NCBI RefSeq assembly: GCF_003364315.1
Contig: NZ_NXLS01000003.1
Span: forward strand, 155,929 to 219,928
DNA from: Helicobacter ganmani
Lineage (GTDB): Bacteria > Campylobacterota > Campylobacteria > Campylobacterales > Helicobacteraceae
DNA: 64,000 nt
Direction: 5' to 3'
In this document: in pieces, positions 53,724 through 63,549 of the stretch
Position numbering within the stretch: position 1 is the first letter of the stretch
How the letters are laid out: every line of letters starts with the position of its first letter
Program-made: the position numbers and the translations under genes
Notes under the pieces: model-generated
What the model was told of the DNA's origin: nothing
What the model saw: the letters and a program-made list of their open reading frames with translations, nothing else
The model's database searches: none

Positions 53724-54838
53724 TAATGCTTTTTCTCCTTCCCTTCTCCCGCCACGACAAAGGAAACATTACTACTAGAAGCCTTTTTTAGAGCCTCTAA
53801 GGCATTTTTGAAAACATCTTTTCCCCTAGAACTTCCATTAATTTCAGCGATTCCAGTGCAAACACTAAGAGAGATTTCCTCTTCTCCTAAAAAAATATTC
53901 GTAGTAGAGACTTTTTCAATCAAACGATTTGCAAATCGCTTCGCAGCTTCTCTATCACTATGGCTAAGTAGGATTCCAAAAATATCTGAACCGCAATAAG
54001 CAAGTACATCACTTTTGTTTGCGATTTTTTGCAAAATTTTAGAAATCGCACGACTGATAAGTGTGGAATTTTTATCTGAAGTAATGCGTCGGGCAAGACT
54101 TTTGGTAATCTGAATCAAAATTAATGAGGATTTATGATTTTCTGTGTGGATAGATTCCAATTCAGCAAGCAGTCTAATATCCAAAAAATTACGATTATAA
54201 AGCCCATATTTCTCATCGCAAATAATATTGTTTGCAATACTTTCAATCGCCTGCATACTTCTATCATAAGAGACTTTAATATTCTGAAGCTGCACTTTTG
54301 TTGTCTCACCTAACGATTTCAATTCTTTTTCAAAAACGGTGATAATATTTTGCAAAGCAATCGCATTATTGGTTGCGCCTATTTCGCTTTCATGTTTTTT
54401 AAGGATATTTTGTAAAAATTGAAGATTTTTATAAGCTGTGCCAACCTGTTGTAGAGTATTAACCATATGGTTTTTAGCTCTTAAAACCTTATCTTCTAAC
54501 AAAGCTTGTCTCTCCGTAGGCGTCAAATCAAGACTAATAAATTGTGTTGCATTATCTTTAAATTGCTGTGTTTTATCTTCAAGTAGTTTTTCAAAATAGA
54601 TTCTATAATTATAGGGTGTTGGGGCAATACCATTTGCGCTCAATGTGCGGATAATCTGCGCCCCATAATCCTCTAATGTATTGGATTCCGTTGAACCCGT
54701 ATTTACAGATTCTCCGGGCGTGGAATCAGAATCTAATCCAAATGATGAAAAAGATGATGCGTTATTAGCTGGAGCCTCCTCTATACCCTCTGTTTCAAAA
54801 CTTTGCAAACCTTCAAACGAATCAAAATCGTCTTTCAT
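53723..54838 (-). CDS. GGDEF-family protein with a degenerate signature (GSDIF)
   Basis: A 371-residue soluble protein. Residues 1-60 are disordered and acidic; 60-200 are helical with a likely dimerising coil. The C-terminal 160 residues form a GGDEF domain: YGLYNRNFLDIRLLAELESI replaces the usual DxLTGLxNRR opening, and the active loop reads YCGSDIFGILL where RYGGDEFAVLL is expected. The key Glu/Asp pair is thus changed to D-I, arguing against diguanylate cyclase activity. It may still bind GTP or c-di-GMP. It lies between clpP (12 bases) and def (one-base overlap), an unexpected place for a signalling gene. Confidence 0.85.
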   Translation of the reverse strand: MKDDFDSFEGLQSFETEGIEEAPANNASSFSSFGLDSDSTPGESVNTGSTESNTLEDYGAQIIRTLSANGIAPTPYNYRIYFEKLLEDKTQQFKDNATQFISLDLTPTERQALLEDKVLRAKNHMVNTLQQVGTAYKNLQFLQNILKKHESEIGATNNAIALQNIITVFEKELKSLGETTKVQLQNIKVSYDRSMQAIESIANNIICDEKYGLYNRNFLDIRLLAELESIHTENHKSSLILIQITKSLARRITSDKNSTLISRAISKILQKIANKSDVLAYCGSDIFGILLSHSDREAAKRFANRLIEKVSTTNIFLGEEEISLSVCTGIAEINGSSRGKDVFKNALEALKKASSSNVSFVVAGEGKEKKH

Positions 54839-54850
54839 GGACTACCCCCT

Positions 54851-55441
54851 TTACTTTAAACTTTTGGTTAAAACATTATCAATCAATCCATATTCTTGCG
54901 CTTCGTGAGCACTTAAATAAAAGTCTCTATCCGTATCTTTGGCAATTTTTTCTAATGGTTGATTAGTATTAGCTGCCAAGATTTCGTTTAAACTAGCCTT
55001 TAAACGCAAAATCTCTTTCGCTTGAATTTCAATTTCTGTGGCTTGTCCTTGCGCTCCTCCCAAAGGCTGATGAATCATAATGCGAGAATTAGGGAGAGAA
55101 TAACGTTTGCCTTTTGTCCCACAACTTAGCAAAAATGCTCCCATACTTGCTGCTTGACCGATACAAATCGTGCTAATGTCGGGTTTAACATAATTCATTG
55201 TATCATAAATACTCAAACCACTCGTTACCACTCCACCTGGTGAATTAATATACAGATAAATATCTTTTTCTGGATCTTCAGCCTCCAAAAATAAGAGTTG
55301 CGCAACAATAGAAGAGGCTACACCATCATCAATTTGCCCGCTTAACAAAATGATTCTATCTTTTAAAAGCCTAGAATAAATATCATACGCACGCTCCCCG
55401 CGCCCTGATTTTTCTATAACTGTCGGCACATAATAACTCAT
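54851..55441 (-). CDS. clpP: ATP-dependent Clp protease proteolytic subunit
   Basis: Serine protease barrel of ClpXP/ClpAP. The 196-residue protein has the catalytic Ser in [13 protein letters not shown], His in [14 protein letters not shown] and a following Asp in [33 protein letters not shown] and [17 protein letters not shown] are further signatures. Its start shares a base with the tig stop. The tig-clpP pairing is conserved in this lineage. Confidence 0.97.
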   Translation of the reverse strand: MSYYVPTVIEKSGRGERAYDIYSRLLKDRIILLSGQIDDGVASSIVAQLLFLEAEDPEKDIYLYINSPGGVVTSGLSIYDTMNYVKPDISTICIGQAASMGAFLLSCGTKGKRYSLPNSRIMIHQPLGGAQGQATEIEIQAKEILRLKASLNEILAANTNQPLEKIAKDTDRDFYLSAHEAQEYGLIDNVLTKSLK

Positions 55442-56742
55442 TACGCCCTCTTGTCTAATAAAGCAGTAAGCACTCTATCCTCTAGCATTGCCATTTTCAC
55501 TGCTGGGATTAAATTATTATTTTTGTAATATTCAAAAATTGCTTTTGGGTCTTGGCGCATTGCCATTGCTTCATAATAAATAGTATTAATCACTTCATTG
55601 TCTGGAATCTCTATTTTATCTCGTTTTGCAATTGCATCAATGATAAAGGTTACACGAACGCTTTTTTCCGCATTCTCTCTTTGCTCTTCGCGTTTAGCTT
55701 TGAGTGTTTCAGGCTCTTTTGCAAGCTTTTGCTGTTCCTCTTGAGATAAAGACATCAAGCTATTTCTAAAAAGCAAATCTATTTCTTGATGCACAATAGA
55801 TTTTGGTAAATCAAACACAATGTTTTTATTAAGATTCTCAATCAGAATTTCCTTTAATTTATTGTTATAAAGCTCCTGTTTTTTTTCATTTTGGAGCTGC
55901 GTTTTGATTTTTTCTTTCAATGTTTCAACATTTGCGTCTTTGTCGTCTGGCAAAAGTGTCTTAGCAAAATTGTCATCAATTTCAATCTTTCCTTTTGTTT
56001 GAATCTCTAGCAATTTTACTTTAAAAACCGCTGGTTTTCCCGCTAAGTGTTTAGCTTGATAATTTTCTGGAAAAGCTACATTAATCTCTTTTTCTTCGCC
56101 TTTTTTCATACCAATTAATTGCTCCTCAAAGCCCTCAATAAAAGACTTGCTACCAATTTGCAATAAGTAATTCTCTGCTTTACCACCCTCAAAAGCCTTA
56201 CCCTCTATAAAGCCCTCAAAGTTGATTTTTGCATATTCTCCATCTTTTAACTTGCGTCTTCCATCTTCAATTCCCACAAGAGGTGCCCTAGCATTCGCAA
56301 TTTCTTCAAGCCGTTTCGCAATGTCTTCTGATGTAACTTCTGGAATCTTGACTTCCGGAATACATTCCTCTAATTTATCAAGCGAAATGCTTGGTGTTAG
56401 GCTAACTTCTATCTCAAGCTCAATGCCTTCCTCTTTTTGATCAAATTTCGTAATACGCGGGTCGCCAATTAGCGCATTTGCCTCTACTTGTAATTCCTTT
56501 AAAATATCTTGCAAAAGGTCTTGTACACATTCTCTTTGTGCATCTTCTTCTAGTTGTTTGCCATAACGTTGCTTCACTGCACTTGCTGGCACATGCCCCT
56601 TACGAAATCCATCAATTTTGAGATTTTTACTAGCAGCTTTTGTTATTTTGTCTAATTTTTGATTTAATCTATCCACAGGAATCGTGGCTTGTGCAACTGC
56701 ATTTGCACTATCAATACTTTGGACTTTTAGAGTTGAATTCAT
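55441..56742 (-). CDS. tig: Trigger factor
   Basis: Ribosome-bound chaperone with peptidyl-prolyl isomerase activity. The 433 residues show the N-terminal ribosome-binding domain with [17 protein letters not shown] (about 45-60), the FKBP-like domain ([20 protein letters not shown], then [15 protein letters not shown]) and the C-terminal helical arms. Length and order are standard. It heads the tig-clpP-GGDEF-def unit; ftsK lies upstream on the same strand with a 90-base gap. Confidence 0.96.
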   Translation of the reverse strand: MNSTLKVQSIDSANAVAQATIPVDRLNQKLDKITKAASKNLKIDGFRKGHVPASAVKQRYGKQLEEDAQRECVQDLLQDILKELQVEANALIGDPRITKFDQKEEGIELEIEVSLTPSISLDKLEECIPEVKIPEVTSEDIAKRLEEIANARAPLVGIEDGRRKLKDGEYAKINFEGFIEGKAFEGGKAENYLLQIGSKSFIEGFEEQLIGMKKGEEKEINVAFPENYQAKHLAGKPAVFKVKLLEIQTKGKIEIDDNFAKTLLPDDKDANVETLKEKIKTQLQNEKKQELYNNKLKEILIENLNKNIVFDLPKSIVHQEIDLLFRNSLMSLSQEEQQKLAKEPETLKAKREEQRENAEKSVRVTFIIDAIAKRDKIEIPDNEVINTIYYEAMAMRQDPKAIFEYYKNNNLIPAVKMAMLEDRVLTALLDKRA

Positions 56743-56833
56743 TTCTTTGTATGCTCCGAATTTAATGTGTAGTTTTTAATTTTATCAAAACTTGTCTTAA
56801 ACTACAACTTTAAATTATAAAATCTACACGAAA

Positions 56834-59800
56834 TTAATTACCCAAGATTTCACGCACCCCTTTTGAATTAGGTTCGCTCAAAAATCCTCGTGCCTGCATT
56901 TGCTCAATAATATTTGCTGCCTTATTATACCCAATCCCAAGTCTTCGTTGAATATAACTAATAGAAGTTTTGCCATCACTTAAAATAATGCGTTTGGCTT
57001 CCTCATAAAGCTCATCTGTCTCGCCCTCTACGCGTAAGCCCAAGATTTCATCTTCATTGGGCATAAAGTTTTCATCGTATTGCGGAGGACATTGGGATTT
57101 GATAAATTCTACGATTTTTTCAATCTCTGTTTCTGTGCTCCAAGGAGCGTGCAAACGCACGATTCCACCGCCCGGTGGCGTGAAAAGCATATCTCCTCGT
57201 CCAAGCAAAGATTCTGCGCCAAAACTATCCAAAATCACTTTAGAATCAATTTTTTGTCCCACTTTGTAACTAATGCGTGAGGGCAAATTGGCTTTAATTA
57301 ATCCTGTTACAACATCAACACTCGGACGTTGTGTTGCAACAATCAAATGGATTCCGCTTGCTCTTGCCATTTGAGCCAAACGCGAAATAGAAACCTCTGC
57401 TTCCTTGCCTCCGCTCATCATCAAATCCGCTAATTCATCAATAATTACCACAATATAAGGAAAAGGCTCAAAGCCTTCAATTTCAGCTTTTTGGTTGTAA
57501 CCCTCAATGTTTTTAATCCTTGCTTCACTCATCAGCGTATATCTTCGTTCCATTTCTTTTACGGTGTTATCCAAAGCAATAATTGCCTTTTTGGGTTGCG
57601 TGATGACGGGAGTTAGCAAATGTGGAATGTCATTATAAATGCTAAACTCTAACATTTTTGGGTCTATCATAATAAGCTTCAGTTGCGCAGGAGAGTTTTT
57701 ATAAAGCAAGGATAAAATCATCGCATTAATCCCCACACTTTTACCGCTTCCTGTCGTCCCTGCAATCAACAAATGAGGAAGTTTTTTAAGGTCTGTTACA
57801 AAAGGGTTTCCTACAATGTCTTTACCCAAAGCAAGAGTTAAAGGCGAGGTAGAGTTTGCAAACAAATCATTTTCTAAAATCTCTCGCAAATAAATTGTTT
57901 CAATCTGATTGTTTGGAATCTCAATTCCCACAACATCTTTTCCCGGCACAGGTGCTTGAATCCGAATCGTTTTCGCACGCAATGCCATTGCTAAATCATC
58001 TTGCAAAGTCAAAATGCGCGAAACTTTGACATTTGGACTTGGACGAAACTCAAAAGTTGTAACAATGGGTCCAGAATAAGTCCTAACAATATCCCCTTCA
58101 ATCTTAAACATTCGCAATTTGCTTAACAAATCATTGATTTTTCGGTCAATCTCTCCCTCATCAATCTCAATGCGCTCCTCTTTTGGAGCTTGCAAAAATT
58201 CTAATTTAGGCAAGACAAAATCTTGCGATTCTACAATCTGTGGTATATCTGCAACTCCTAATATGCTTAAAGTCTCCTTGTTTTCTAAAACCAACTTCCT
58301 TGATAATTCAGAATCCTTTGTTTGCTGTGGAGATTCTTGTGTTGTAGCCTGCACAAAGGGCGCACAAGATTCTGCTTGAGAGGATTGTGTTTCAAAAGAT
58401 TCCTTTTGTTCTTCTTTGTTTTGCATTTCTTTGTTGGTTTTAGGGGCATTAAACAAGCTAATCACTTCGGAAGTGGAAGATTCTACTTTGGGTGGCACTG
58501 CTTGCAAAGTCGGATTCGCCCTTGCTTGCGATTCTACCTCTAAATCTTTTCCTGCTTCATTATCAAAACGATAGCCATAAGTCGGGAGGGGATTTGCCGT
58601 AAAGGTTGGCGTATAATTCAACACTTCCTTGGCGTCTTGCATTTTTTCAACTACCTCATAGATTCCTTGCGATTTCTCCAAATCTCCTAGAGATTCTGTC
58701 GGTTGTTTCTGTCTTGCTGAATCCAAGATGCCATTATGTTCTTGGTTTTCTTGAAATTGTGGCTTGGGAGATTCCGCATTTTCTTTTGTTGTTTCCCGTG
58801 CGGATTCCTCCAAACCCCGATTAGAAACAAGCGCATTGGGGGAATTTTGAGATTCCATAAATTCCTGAATCACTTGCTTAATAATATGATTGAGTGCAGC
58901 GGGTTCTGTTTGTGGAGGTATTGCATTTTCATGCGTGCTTGGTGAATTTTTGCCTGATTGCAACTCTTGAGAAATCTGTTGGATTTCTTCGGGCTTGATT
59001 GGGTGTGTGCTTTTGATTTTGTCATAATAAAAAATTGTGCTAGGCTCATCGTCGGATTGCGATTCTTTACTATGTGACAAATCCCGAAAAGAATCTCCAT
59101 TGTGGAAGCTCTTTTGCACAAGATAATCCTGTGTACCAACTGGGTCTTTATCATAATATGCACTAAAGGGCGTCGCGGCATAAAGATTTTTGGGATAAGC
59201 CTTAATTGGCTTTGGCTTAGTTGCTTCCGCAGGTATAGAATCCTGCGAAATTGGATTGCCTTGCGGTGTAGAAAAATCTCGTGATTCCTCCATAAAATCT
59301 AGTGTTGTTTCTCTTTGGGCAAAAGTCGGCGTGGGTGTTTGTAAAACCTGATTTTGCGTGTTTGTGCATTCCTCTTTTTTGATAAGCCTTATCACTTCTT
59401 CTTTGGGTTCTTCCTCTGGATATAAATGGCTTTTCTCAAAACGTTTGAAGTTTTCTAAACTTGCCATAGATTCCAACTGAAACTGCATTGCATTAAAGCC
59501 TTGCTGTTCAGCTTCTTTTGAACTCACAATGCGAATTTGTGGAATCTCATTTTGTTCTTTAGAGTAATTTTCTAAAGGATTGTCTTCTCTTGTTGGCAAC
59601 TCTACATTCTGTCTTAACTCATCAATTTCAGCCTCAAAAGATTGCTCTTTGCTGAAATTCTCGTGCGATTCACTTTCTGATGTCTCTTGCATTTCTTGAG
59701 ATTCTTCTTCAGTATCATCTTGAAAGTTGAAAGCTGCACTTGTAGGAGGAGGCGGATTGTTTTTACTCTGCTCAATCAATTCTTCTAAAGTTAATGCGCG

Positions 59801-60508
59801 AGGGGTAGAAGGGGCTTTTGTAAAAAACAAAGAAGAATGCTTAGAGGTTTCTTGTGCTGGATTATTTTGCGTATTTTGAGTGTCCTTCTCCTGCGGAGAA
59901 AGGGAAAAAATAGAATGTTTAGAATCCTTTTTGTCCATTTGGCTTGGCGGCGTAAAAAATGCTTTGATTTTTGAAGCAAGATTTTTGAGATTCTTTTTGC
60001 TTTTAATGATTTTTTCTGTTGGCACTTGACTTTGCCTTAAATCCTCTTTCAAATCTTGCACAAATATTTTTCCCAATTCTTTAGGAGACTTGCCGCTATA
60101 CAAAACAACGCTAAAGGCAAAGCAAAGTAAAACCAACACAAAAACACCCAAATGTGTAATAAGTGGCGAAAGCACACTATTAAACGCAACGCCCAAAATC
60201 CCAGCGTGCGCAAAAAACAAGCCTTGCAACACAAGAAGTGCAAAAACTCCGATGATAACACCAAGCGTTTTTTCTAAAAATCGGTTGTTTTTAAAATCAA
60301 AAGAATCTTTTACTTGATAGACAAAAAATGCAGCAACAAAAAGCCAAATATAGCCCAAATACCCAAAAAGCCAAAATTGAATTTGAGCAAGTGGCTTTAA
60401 AAATCCAAAAGGCTCTAAAATACCTAGAACTGTCAAGATTCCAAATATTAGCAAGAGGGAAGCAATGCGTATTTGGTAGGAAGTTTTATTCTTTAAAAAT
60501 TGTGCCAA
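56834..60508 (-). CDS. ftsK: DNA translocase FtsK
   Basis: Hexameric ATPase that clears chromosomal DNA from the division septum. Of 1224 residues, the first 160 hold four hydrophobic segments. About 170-740 is a very long Gln/Ser/Glu/Pro-rich low-complexity linker. The RecA-like motor occupies about 760-1150 with Walker A HLLIAGTTGSGKSVGINAM (near 913) and Walker B IVVIIDELADLMM. IHLIVATQRPSVDVVTGLIKAN is the usual sensor segment. The last 65 residues are the winged-helix gamma domain (KTSISYIQRRLGIGYNKAANI) that reads KOPS. The linker is longer than in H. pylori as I recall it. Confidence 0.96.
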   Translation of the reverse strand: MAQFLKNKTSYQIRIASLLLIFGILTVLGILEPFGFLKPLAQIQFWLFGYLGYIWLFVAAFFVYQVKDSFDFKNNRFLEKTLGVIIGVFALLVLQGLFFAHAGILGVAFNSVLSPLITHLGVFVLVLLCFAFSVVLYSGKSPKELGKIFVQDLKEDLRQSQVPTEKIIKSKKNLKNLASKIKAFFTPPSQMDKKDSKHSIFSLSPQEKDTQNTQNNPAQETSKHSSLFFTKAPSTPRALTLEELIEQSKNNPPPPTSAAFNFQDDTEEESQEMQETSESESHENFSKEQSFEAEIDELRQNVELPTREDNPLENYSKEQNEIPQIRIVSSKEAEQQGFNAMQFQLESMASLENFKRFEKSHLYPEEEPKEEVIRLIKKEECTNTQNQVLQTPTPTFAQRETTLDFMEESRDFSTPQGNPISQDSIPAEATKPKPIKAYPKNLYAATPFSAYYDKDPVGTQDYLVQKSFHNGDSFRDLSHSKESQSDDEPSTIFYYDKIKSTHPIKPEEIQQISQELQSGKNSPSTHENAIPPQTEPAALNHIIKQVIQEFMESQNSPNALVSNRGLEESARETTKENAESPKPQFQENQEHNGILDSARQKQPTESLGDLEKSQGIYEVVEKMQDAKEVLNYTPTFTANPLPTYGYRFDNEAGKDLEVESQARANPTLQAVPPKVESSTSEVISLFNAPKTNKEMQNKEEQKESFETQSSQAESCAPFVQATTQESPQQTKDSELSRKLVLENKETLSILGVADIPQIVESQDFVLPKLEFLQAPKEERIEIDEGEIDRKINDLLSKLRMFKIEGDIVRTYSGPIVTTFEFRPSPNVKVSRILTLQDDLAMALRAKTIRIQAPVPGKDVVGIEIPNNQIETIYLREILENDLFANSTSPLTLALGKDIVGNPFVTDLKKLPHLLIAGTTGSGKSVGINAMILSLLYKNSPAQLKLIMIDPKMLEFSIYNDIPHLLTPVITQPKKAIIALDNTVKEMERRYTLMSEARIKNIEGYNQKAEIEGFEPFPYIVVIIDELADLMMSGGKEAEVSISRLAQMARASGIHLIVATQRPSVDVVTGLIKANLPSRISYKVGQKIDSKVILDSFGAESLLGRGDMLFTPPGGGIVRLHAPWSTETEIEKIVEFIKSQCPPQYDENFMPNEDEILGLRVEGETDELYEEAKRIILSDGKTSISYIQRRLGIGYNKAANIIEQMQARGFLSEPNSKGVREILGN

Positions 60509-60562
60509 TGGGGTTTTAAAAAAATTCGTTTTGATAGTAATTCCTTAAAATATCTTAAAAAG

Positions 60563-60661
60563 TGGCGAGAGGGTGAGAGAATCGAACTCCCCAGCAAATA
60601 GACACCTATCCACTCAAATGGGTTTGAAGCCCACGATGCCCACCAGCGACATATACCCTCC
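60563..60661 (-). tRNA. selC: tRNA-Sec (anticodon TCA)
   Basis: About 99 bases on the minus strand ending in CCA at 60563. The anticodon arm is GTGGG-CTTCAAA-CCCAT; the seven-base loop is identical to that of E. coli tRNA-Sec, with anticodon TCA reading UGA. A long variable arm follows, then the T arm with loop TTCGATT closed by GGGAG and CTCTC. GGAGGGT at the 5' end pairs with ACCCTC near the 3' end; the exact acceptor boundary is uncertain. The gene shows that selenoproteins are made by this organism. Confidence 0.9.
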
Positions 60662-60756
60662 AAAGTCTCCAAACTTAAAGCTATTATTAAAGTAAAAAGA
60701 GATGAGAATTTAGCGCAATTTTACTTAATTTTTATTGAGTTTCTTAAATTTTCAAA

Positions 60757-61536
60757 CTAAAATTCTACCAACTCTCGCTCTCTGTTGCGATAGAGGGCGC
60801 ACTTTGTGTAACCTACTTGCTTGGCAAGTGATACCAACTCTGAATGTTTGAAGCCAATTTGCTCTACCGCGTGGGCGTCGCTCCCAAAACAAATTGGAAT
60901 CTCTAAGGAATAAGCAATTTGCAAAATCTCTTCGCTTGGGTATTGCTCTTGAACTTGTTTGCGGAATCCTGCTGCGTTAATCTCTATACACATATTGGCT
61001 TCTTTCACAGCCTTGAGCGCAGATTCTATTTGTGGGCGCAAATCCTTTGTTGGGCGATAATTAAAGACTTTTAACAAATCCATATGCGCCAAAATGTCAA
61101 ACTTTCCGCTTTTTGCTAGCATTTCTGTGGCTTTATAATATTCACTCCAACAATCATTAATATCGCGTCTTGCATATTCGCGGATAAACTCGGGGTTATC
61201 AAACCCCCAATCGCCCAGAAAATGCACCGCTCCGATTCTATAATCTAGTGGAAAATCAAACAATCTTTCCTCTGCAAAAGAGGGCAAAAAATCAATCTCT
61301 AGCGCAGTTAAGATTTCAATTTGCCCTTTGTATTTTTCTTTTAATCGCGCAATTTCATCAAAATAAAAGGGTAAATCCTTAAAATCCATTCTATATTGTT
61401 CATCAAAAGCCATCGGATTGTGGCAAGAAAATCCAAAAACATCAATTTTTTCTTCTATTGCTCGGAGGACATATTCCTCCATTGTGCCTGTCGCGTGGTT
61501 ACAAAGGCTTGTGTGATTGTGCAAATCTACCCGCAT
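60757..61536 (-). CDS. PHP-domain phosphatase, histidinol-phosphatase-like
   Basis: Metal-dependent phosphoesterase of 259 residues. PHP motifs occur in order: DLHNHTSLCNHATG near the N-terminus (first metal His pair), GFSCHNPM, EIDFLP, GAVHFLGDWGF, ILAHMDLLKVF and FGSDAHAVEQIG near the C-terminus. These match HisK-type L-histidinol phosphatases, but the subfamily also contains other phosphatases. The hot-dog gene lies 42 bases upstream on the same strand. Confidence 0.87.
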   Translation of the reverse strand: MRVDLHNHTSLCNHATGTMEEYVLRAIEEKIDVFGFSCHNPMAFDEQYRMDFKDLPFYFDEIARLKEKYKGQIEILTALEIDFLPSFAEERLFDFPLDYRIGAVHFLGDWGFDNPEFIREYARRDINDCWSEYYKATEMLAKSGKFDILAHMDLLKVFNYRPTKDLRPQIESALKAVKEANMCIEINAAGFRKQVQEQYPSEEILQIAYSLEIPICFGSDAHAVEQIGFKHSELVSLAKQVGYTKCALYRNRERELVEF

Positions 61537-61578
61537 AAACTCCCTTTATTTACGATTCTTTGTCGTGATTCTTTGGAC

Positions 61579-62058
61579 TTAGCCCATTTTCTTTTCCATT
61601 TCTTTAGTAATATGCAAACTTAAAACATGCTTATCAAACACCGCAATATAAAACATCGCGTCAAAAATCTTAATATCTAACACAAATCCTTCTACCTTGA
61701 CTTCGCGCTTTTTCGTATCTTCTTGCAAGGTTTCTCCGCGAAACAAGACTTCGTTGCCCAACTCAATAGGTGCTAGAAACTTCACTTCTGCACCAATCAC
61801 GATTCCATTGGGATTATTCACCGCCAATAACGCACAATAAGCAGCACTAGAAAACAAATTTCCCGAATGGATTAATCCTTGCTTATCCACCACCATTTTG
61901 CTACTTGTCTCCAAAAGAACAGAGGATTTACCATATTTTTGCTCCTTGATTGTGCCATTATTCAAATCAATATTCAAGCAAGATTTTTGCAAGACCGCAT
62001 CGGCGTCTGGTTTGTTTAAAAAATCTTCTTCTTCAGACTTTATAAAATCCTCGTCCAT
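61579..62058 (-). CDS. Hot-dog-fold thioesterase-like protein
   Basis: The 159-residue protein has a polar N-terminal extension (1-45) and a single hot-dog domain. Features are SKMVVDKQGLIHSGNLFSSAAYCALLAVN, where the G-L-I-H-x-G turn and following helix are typical of PaaI/FapR-type hot-dog proteins, then GAEVKFLAPIELGNEVLF and the strand VEGFVLDIKIFD. No DNA-binding domain as in full FapR is present. An acyl-CoA or acyl-ACP thioesterase role is inferred from the fold. Confidence 0.78.
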   Translation of the reverse strand: MDEDFIKSEEEDFLNKPDADAVLQKSCLNIDLNNGTIKEQKYGKSSVLLETSSKMVVDKQGLIHSGNLFSSAAYCALLAVNNPNGIVIGAEVKFLAPIELGNEVLFRGETLQEDTKKREVKVEGFVLDIKIFDAMFYIAVFDKHVLSLHITKEMEKKMG

Positions 62059-62337
62059 TGCACTCTCCTTAGAAAAATTCTCAAATTATAACATATCTAA
62101 GCATAATCAAGATACTTCAGACAATAAAGGCTTTTTGCTTCATTATTTGCCAAAAAACCTCTCATTAGGAAACTTTAAATCTTACAAAAATTGTTGTCGG
62201 ATTACATTTTGATTGTGGAGTTCTTGGAGGGATTAAACGCGAAAGCCAAAAGTTAAATGAATGCAACAAAGCACAAGGATAAGAATACGCAAGAGAGTCC
62301 TTGAATAAGGGATTAAATATTTTTGTAGATTGTATCC

Positions 62338-63459
62338 TTATTCTCCTTGATTCTTCTTATTTTCTTTAGATTCTTTTAGCAGTGTTTGTATTATGGAATC
62401 GCTTGAAGAATCTGTTTGGATTGAAGTATTCTTGGAGATTCCATAAGCATTATAAGCTTGTTTGGTTTTTAATTCTTGATTTTCTTTTTCTAGTTTATCT
62501 CTTTGATTAAGTATATCAAAAATGCTTTGGGTGGCATCAAAGCTAGAGGCAAGGAAATCATTAGAGGAAAATTGCGAAGCAATAGAGATTTTAGAGCCGT
62601 TTAGATAAGCATTGAATAAGGTGCTATTGCCATCCCAAGAAATAGTGTAATTATCAACTTTAAAAGAGCTTCCAATATTGCCACTCTGTGAGCCTAGATA
62701 AATAACGCTAGTTTGCAAATCTTGATAAATCTTACTTTCTTTGTCTTTGGATATAAATTCAAAATCACTAGCCATAGTAAAAAAATCTCGCAAGTAATAA
62801 GATATTAAACTGGCTTCTACAGTATAATCTCTCAAAAAACCTTGCTCTTCATTAATTTTTGAAAGCTTATCAATTTCTTCTAAAGTTTGTGTTTGGGGAC
62901 CATTATTTTTTGTAAAAAGTTTATGATAAAATTCCTCACTTGTAGCATATTCTTGGCTGTTTTGCCCTTGTTTTAAGAGGTTTAATAGTTTTTGTTTATT
63001 GTTGTTAAAATTATTAATAGAATCTTGTGCAAATGAAAAAATTCCAAGTAAATTTCTAAATTCCTCGCTATCTGGCTGTTTATTATAAGCAACACTTAAA
63101 ACTTCCTCTGCTTCTTGCATAAGGGATTGTATTGATTGTTGAGCCTTTGCTTCTGAGGGAATTAGTCCATTATATGTTTCAAGAAATTCAAGATGATTTT
63201 GTGATAGATTCTGTAATTTTTCTATATTGTCAATATTTTGATGATAAGAATGGCTTATATAAGCTGGTAATTCCTCTTTGTTAGCAAGAATCTCATATAT
63301 TGTTTGCTTGGTGTCTTTTTCTACATTATTTTGTTTGCTATGCGATAAATCTTCTATGGTATTGAAATCTTGATTTATGGATTGTGTAGAATCTTTGCAA
63401 CTAGTATTATAATGGGAATTGGAATAAAGGCTTAGATAATTTGAGTTGTTAATTTGCAT
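62338..63459 (-). CDS. Hypothetical polar protein, orphan
   Basis: I do not recognise this 373-residue protein. It is polar, rich in Asn, Gln, Ser and Lys, and has neither a signal peptide nor a membrane helix. The middle is mostly helical (EEVLSVAYNKQPDSEEFRN). A beta-like section YTISWDGNSTLFNAYLNGS precedes a coiled-coil segment (DKLEKENQELKTKQ) and a Ser/Lys-rich end. No family motif is visible. The gap upstream, 62059-62337, shows nothing I can call. It lies 90 bases from the gene with a double-glycine motif on the same strand. Confidence 0.6.
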   Translation of the reverse strand: MQINNSNYLSLYSNSHYNTSCKDSTQSINQDFNTIEDLSHSKQNNVEKDTKQTIYEILANKEELPAYISHSYHQNIDNIEKLQNLSQNHLEFLETYNGLIPSEAKAQQSIQSLMQEAEEVLSVAYNKQPDSEEFRNLLGIFSFAQDSINNFNNNKQKLLNLLKQGQNSQEYATSEEFYHKLFTKNNGPQTQTLEEIDKLSKINEEQGFLRDYTVEASLISYYLRDFFTMASDFEFISKDKESKIYQDLQTSVIYLGSQSGNIGSSFKVDNYTISWDGNSTLFNAYLNGSKISIASQFSSNDFLASSFDATQSIFDILNQRDKLEKENQELKTKQAYNAYGISKNTSIQTDSSSDSIIQTLLKESKENKKNQGE

Positions 63460-63549
63460 AGCTTACCTTTGTGATGATTGCTTTGCAGTTTGTTTGCAAT
63501 TCTATATTCAATCATTTTTATAAAAAGGTAAGCAAAAACCATACCAAAA

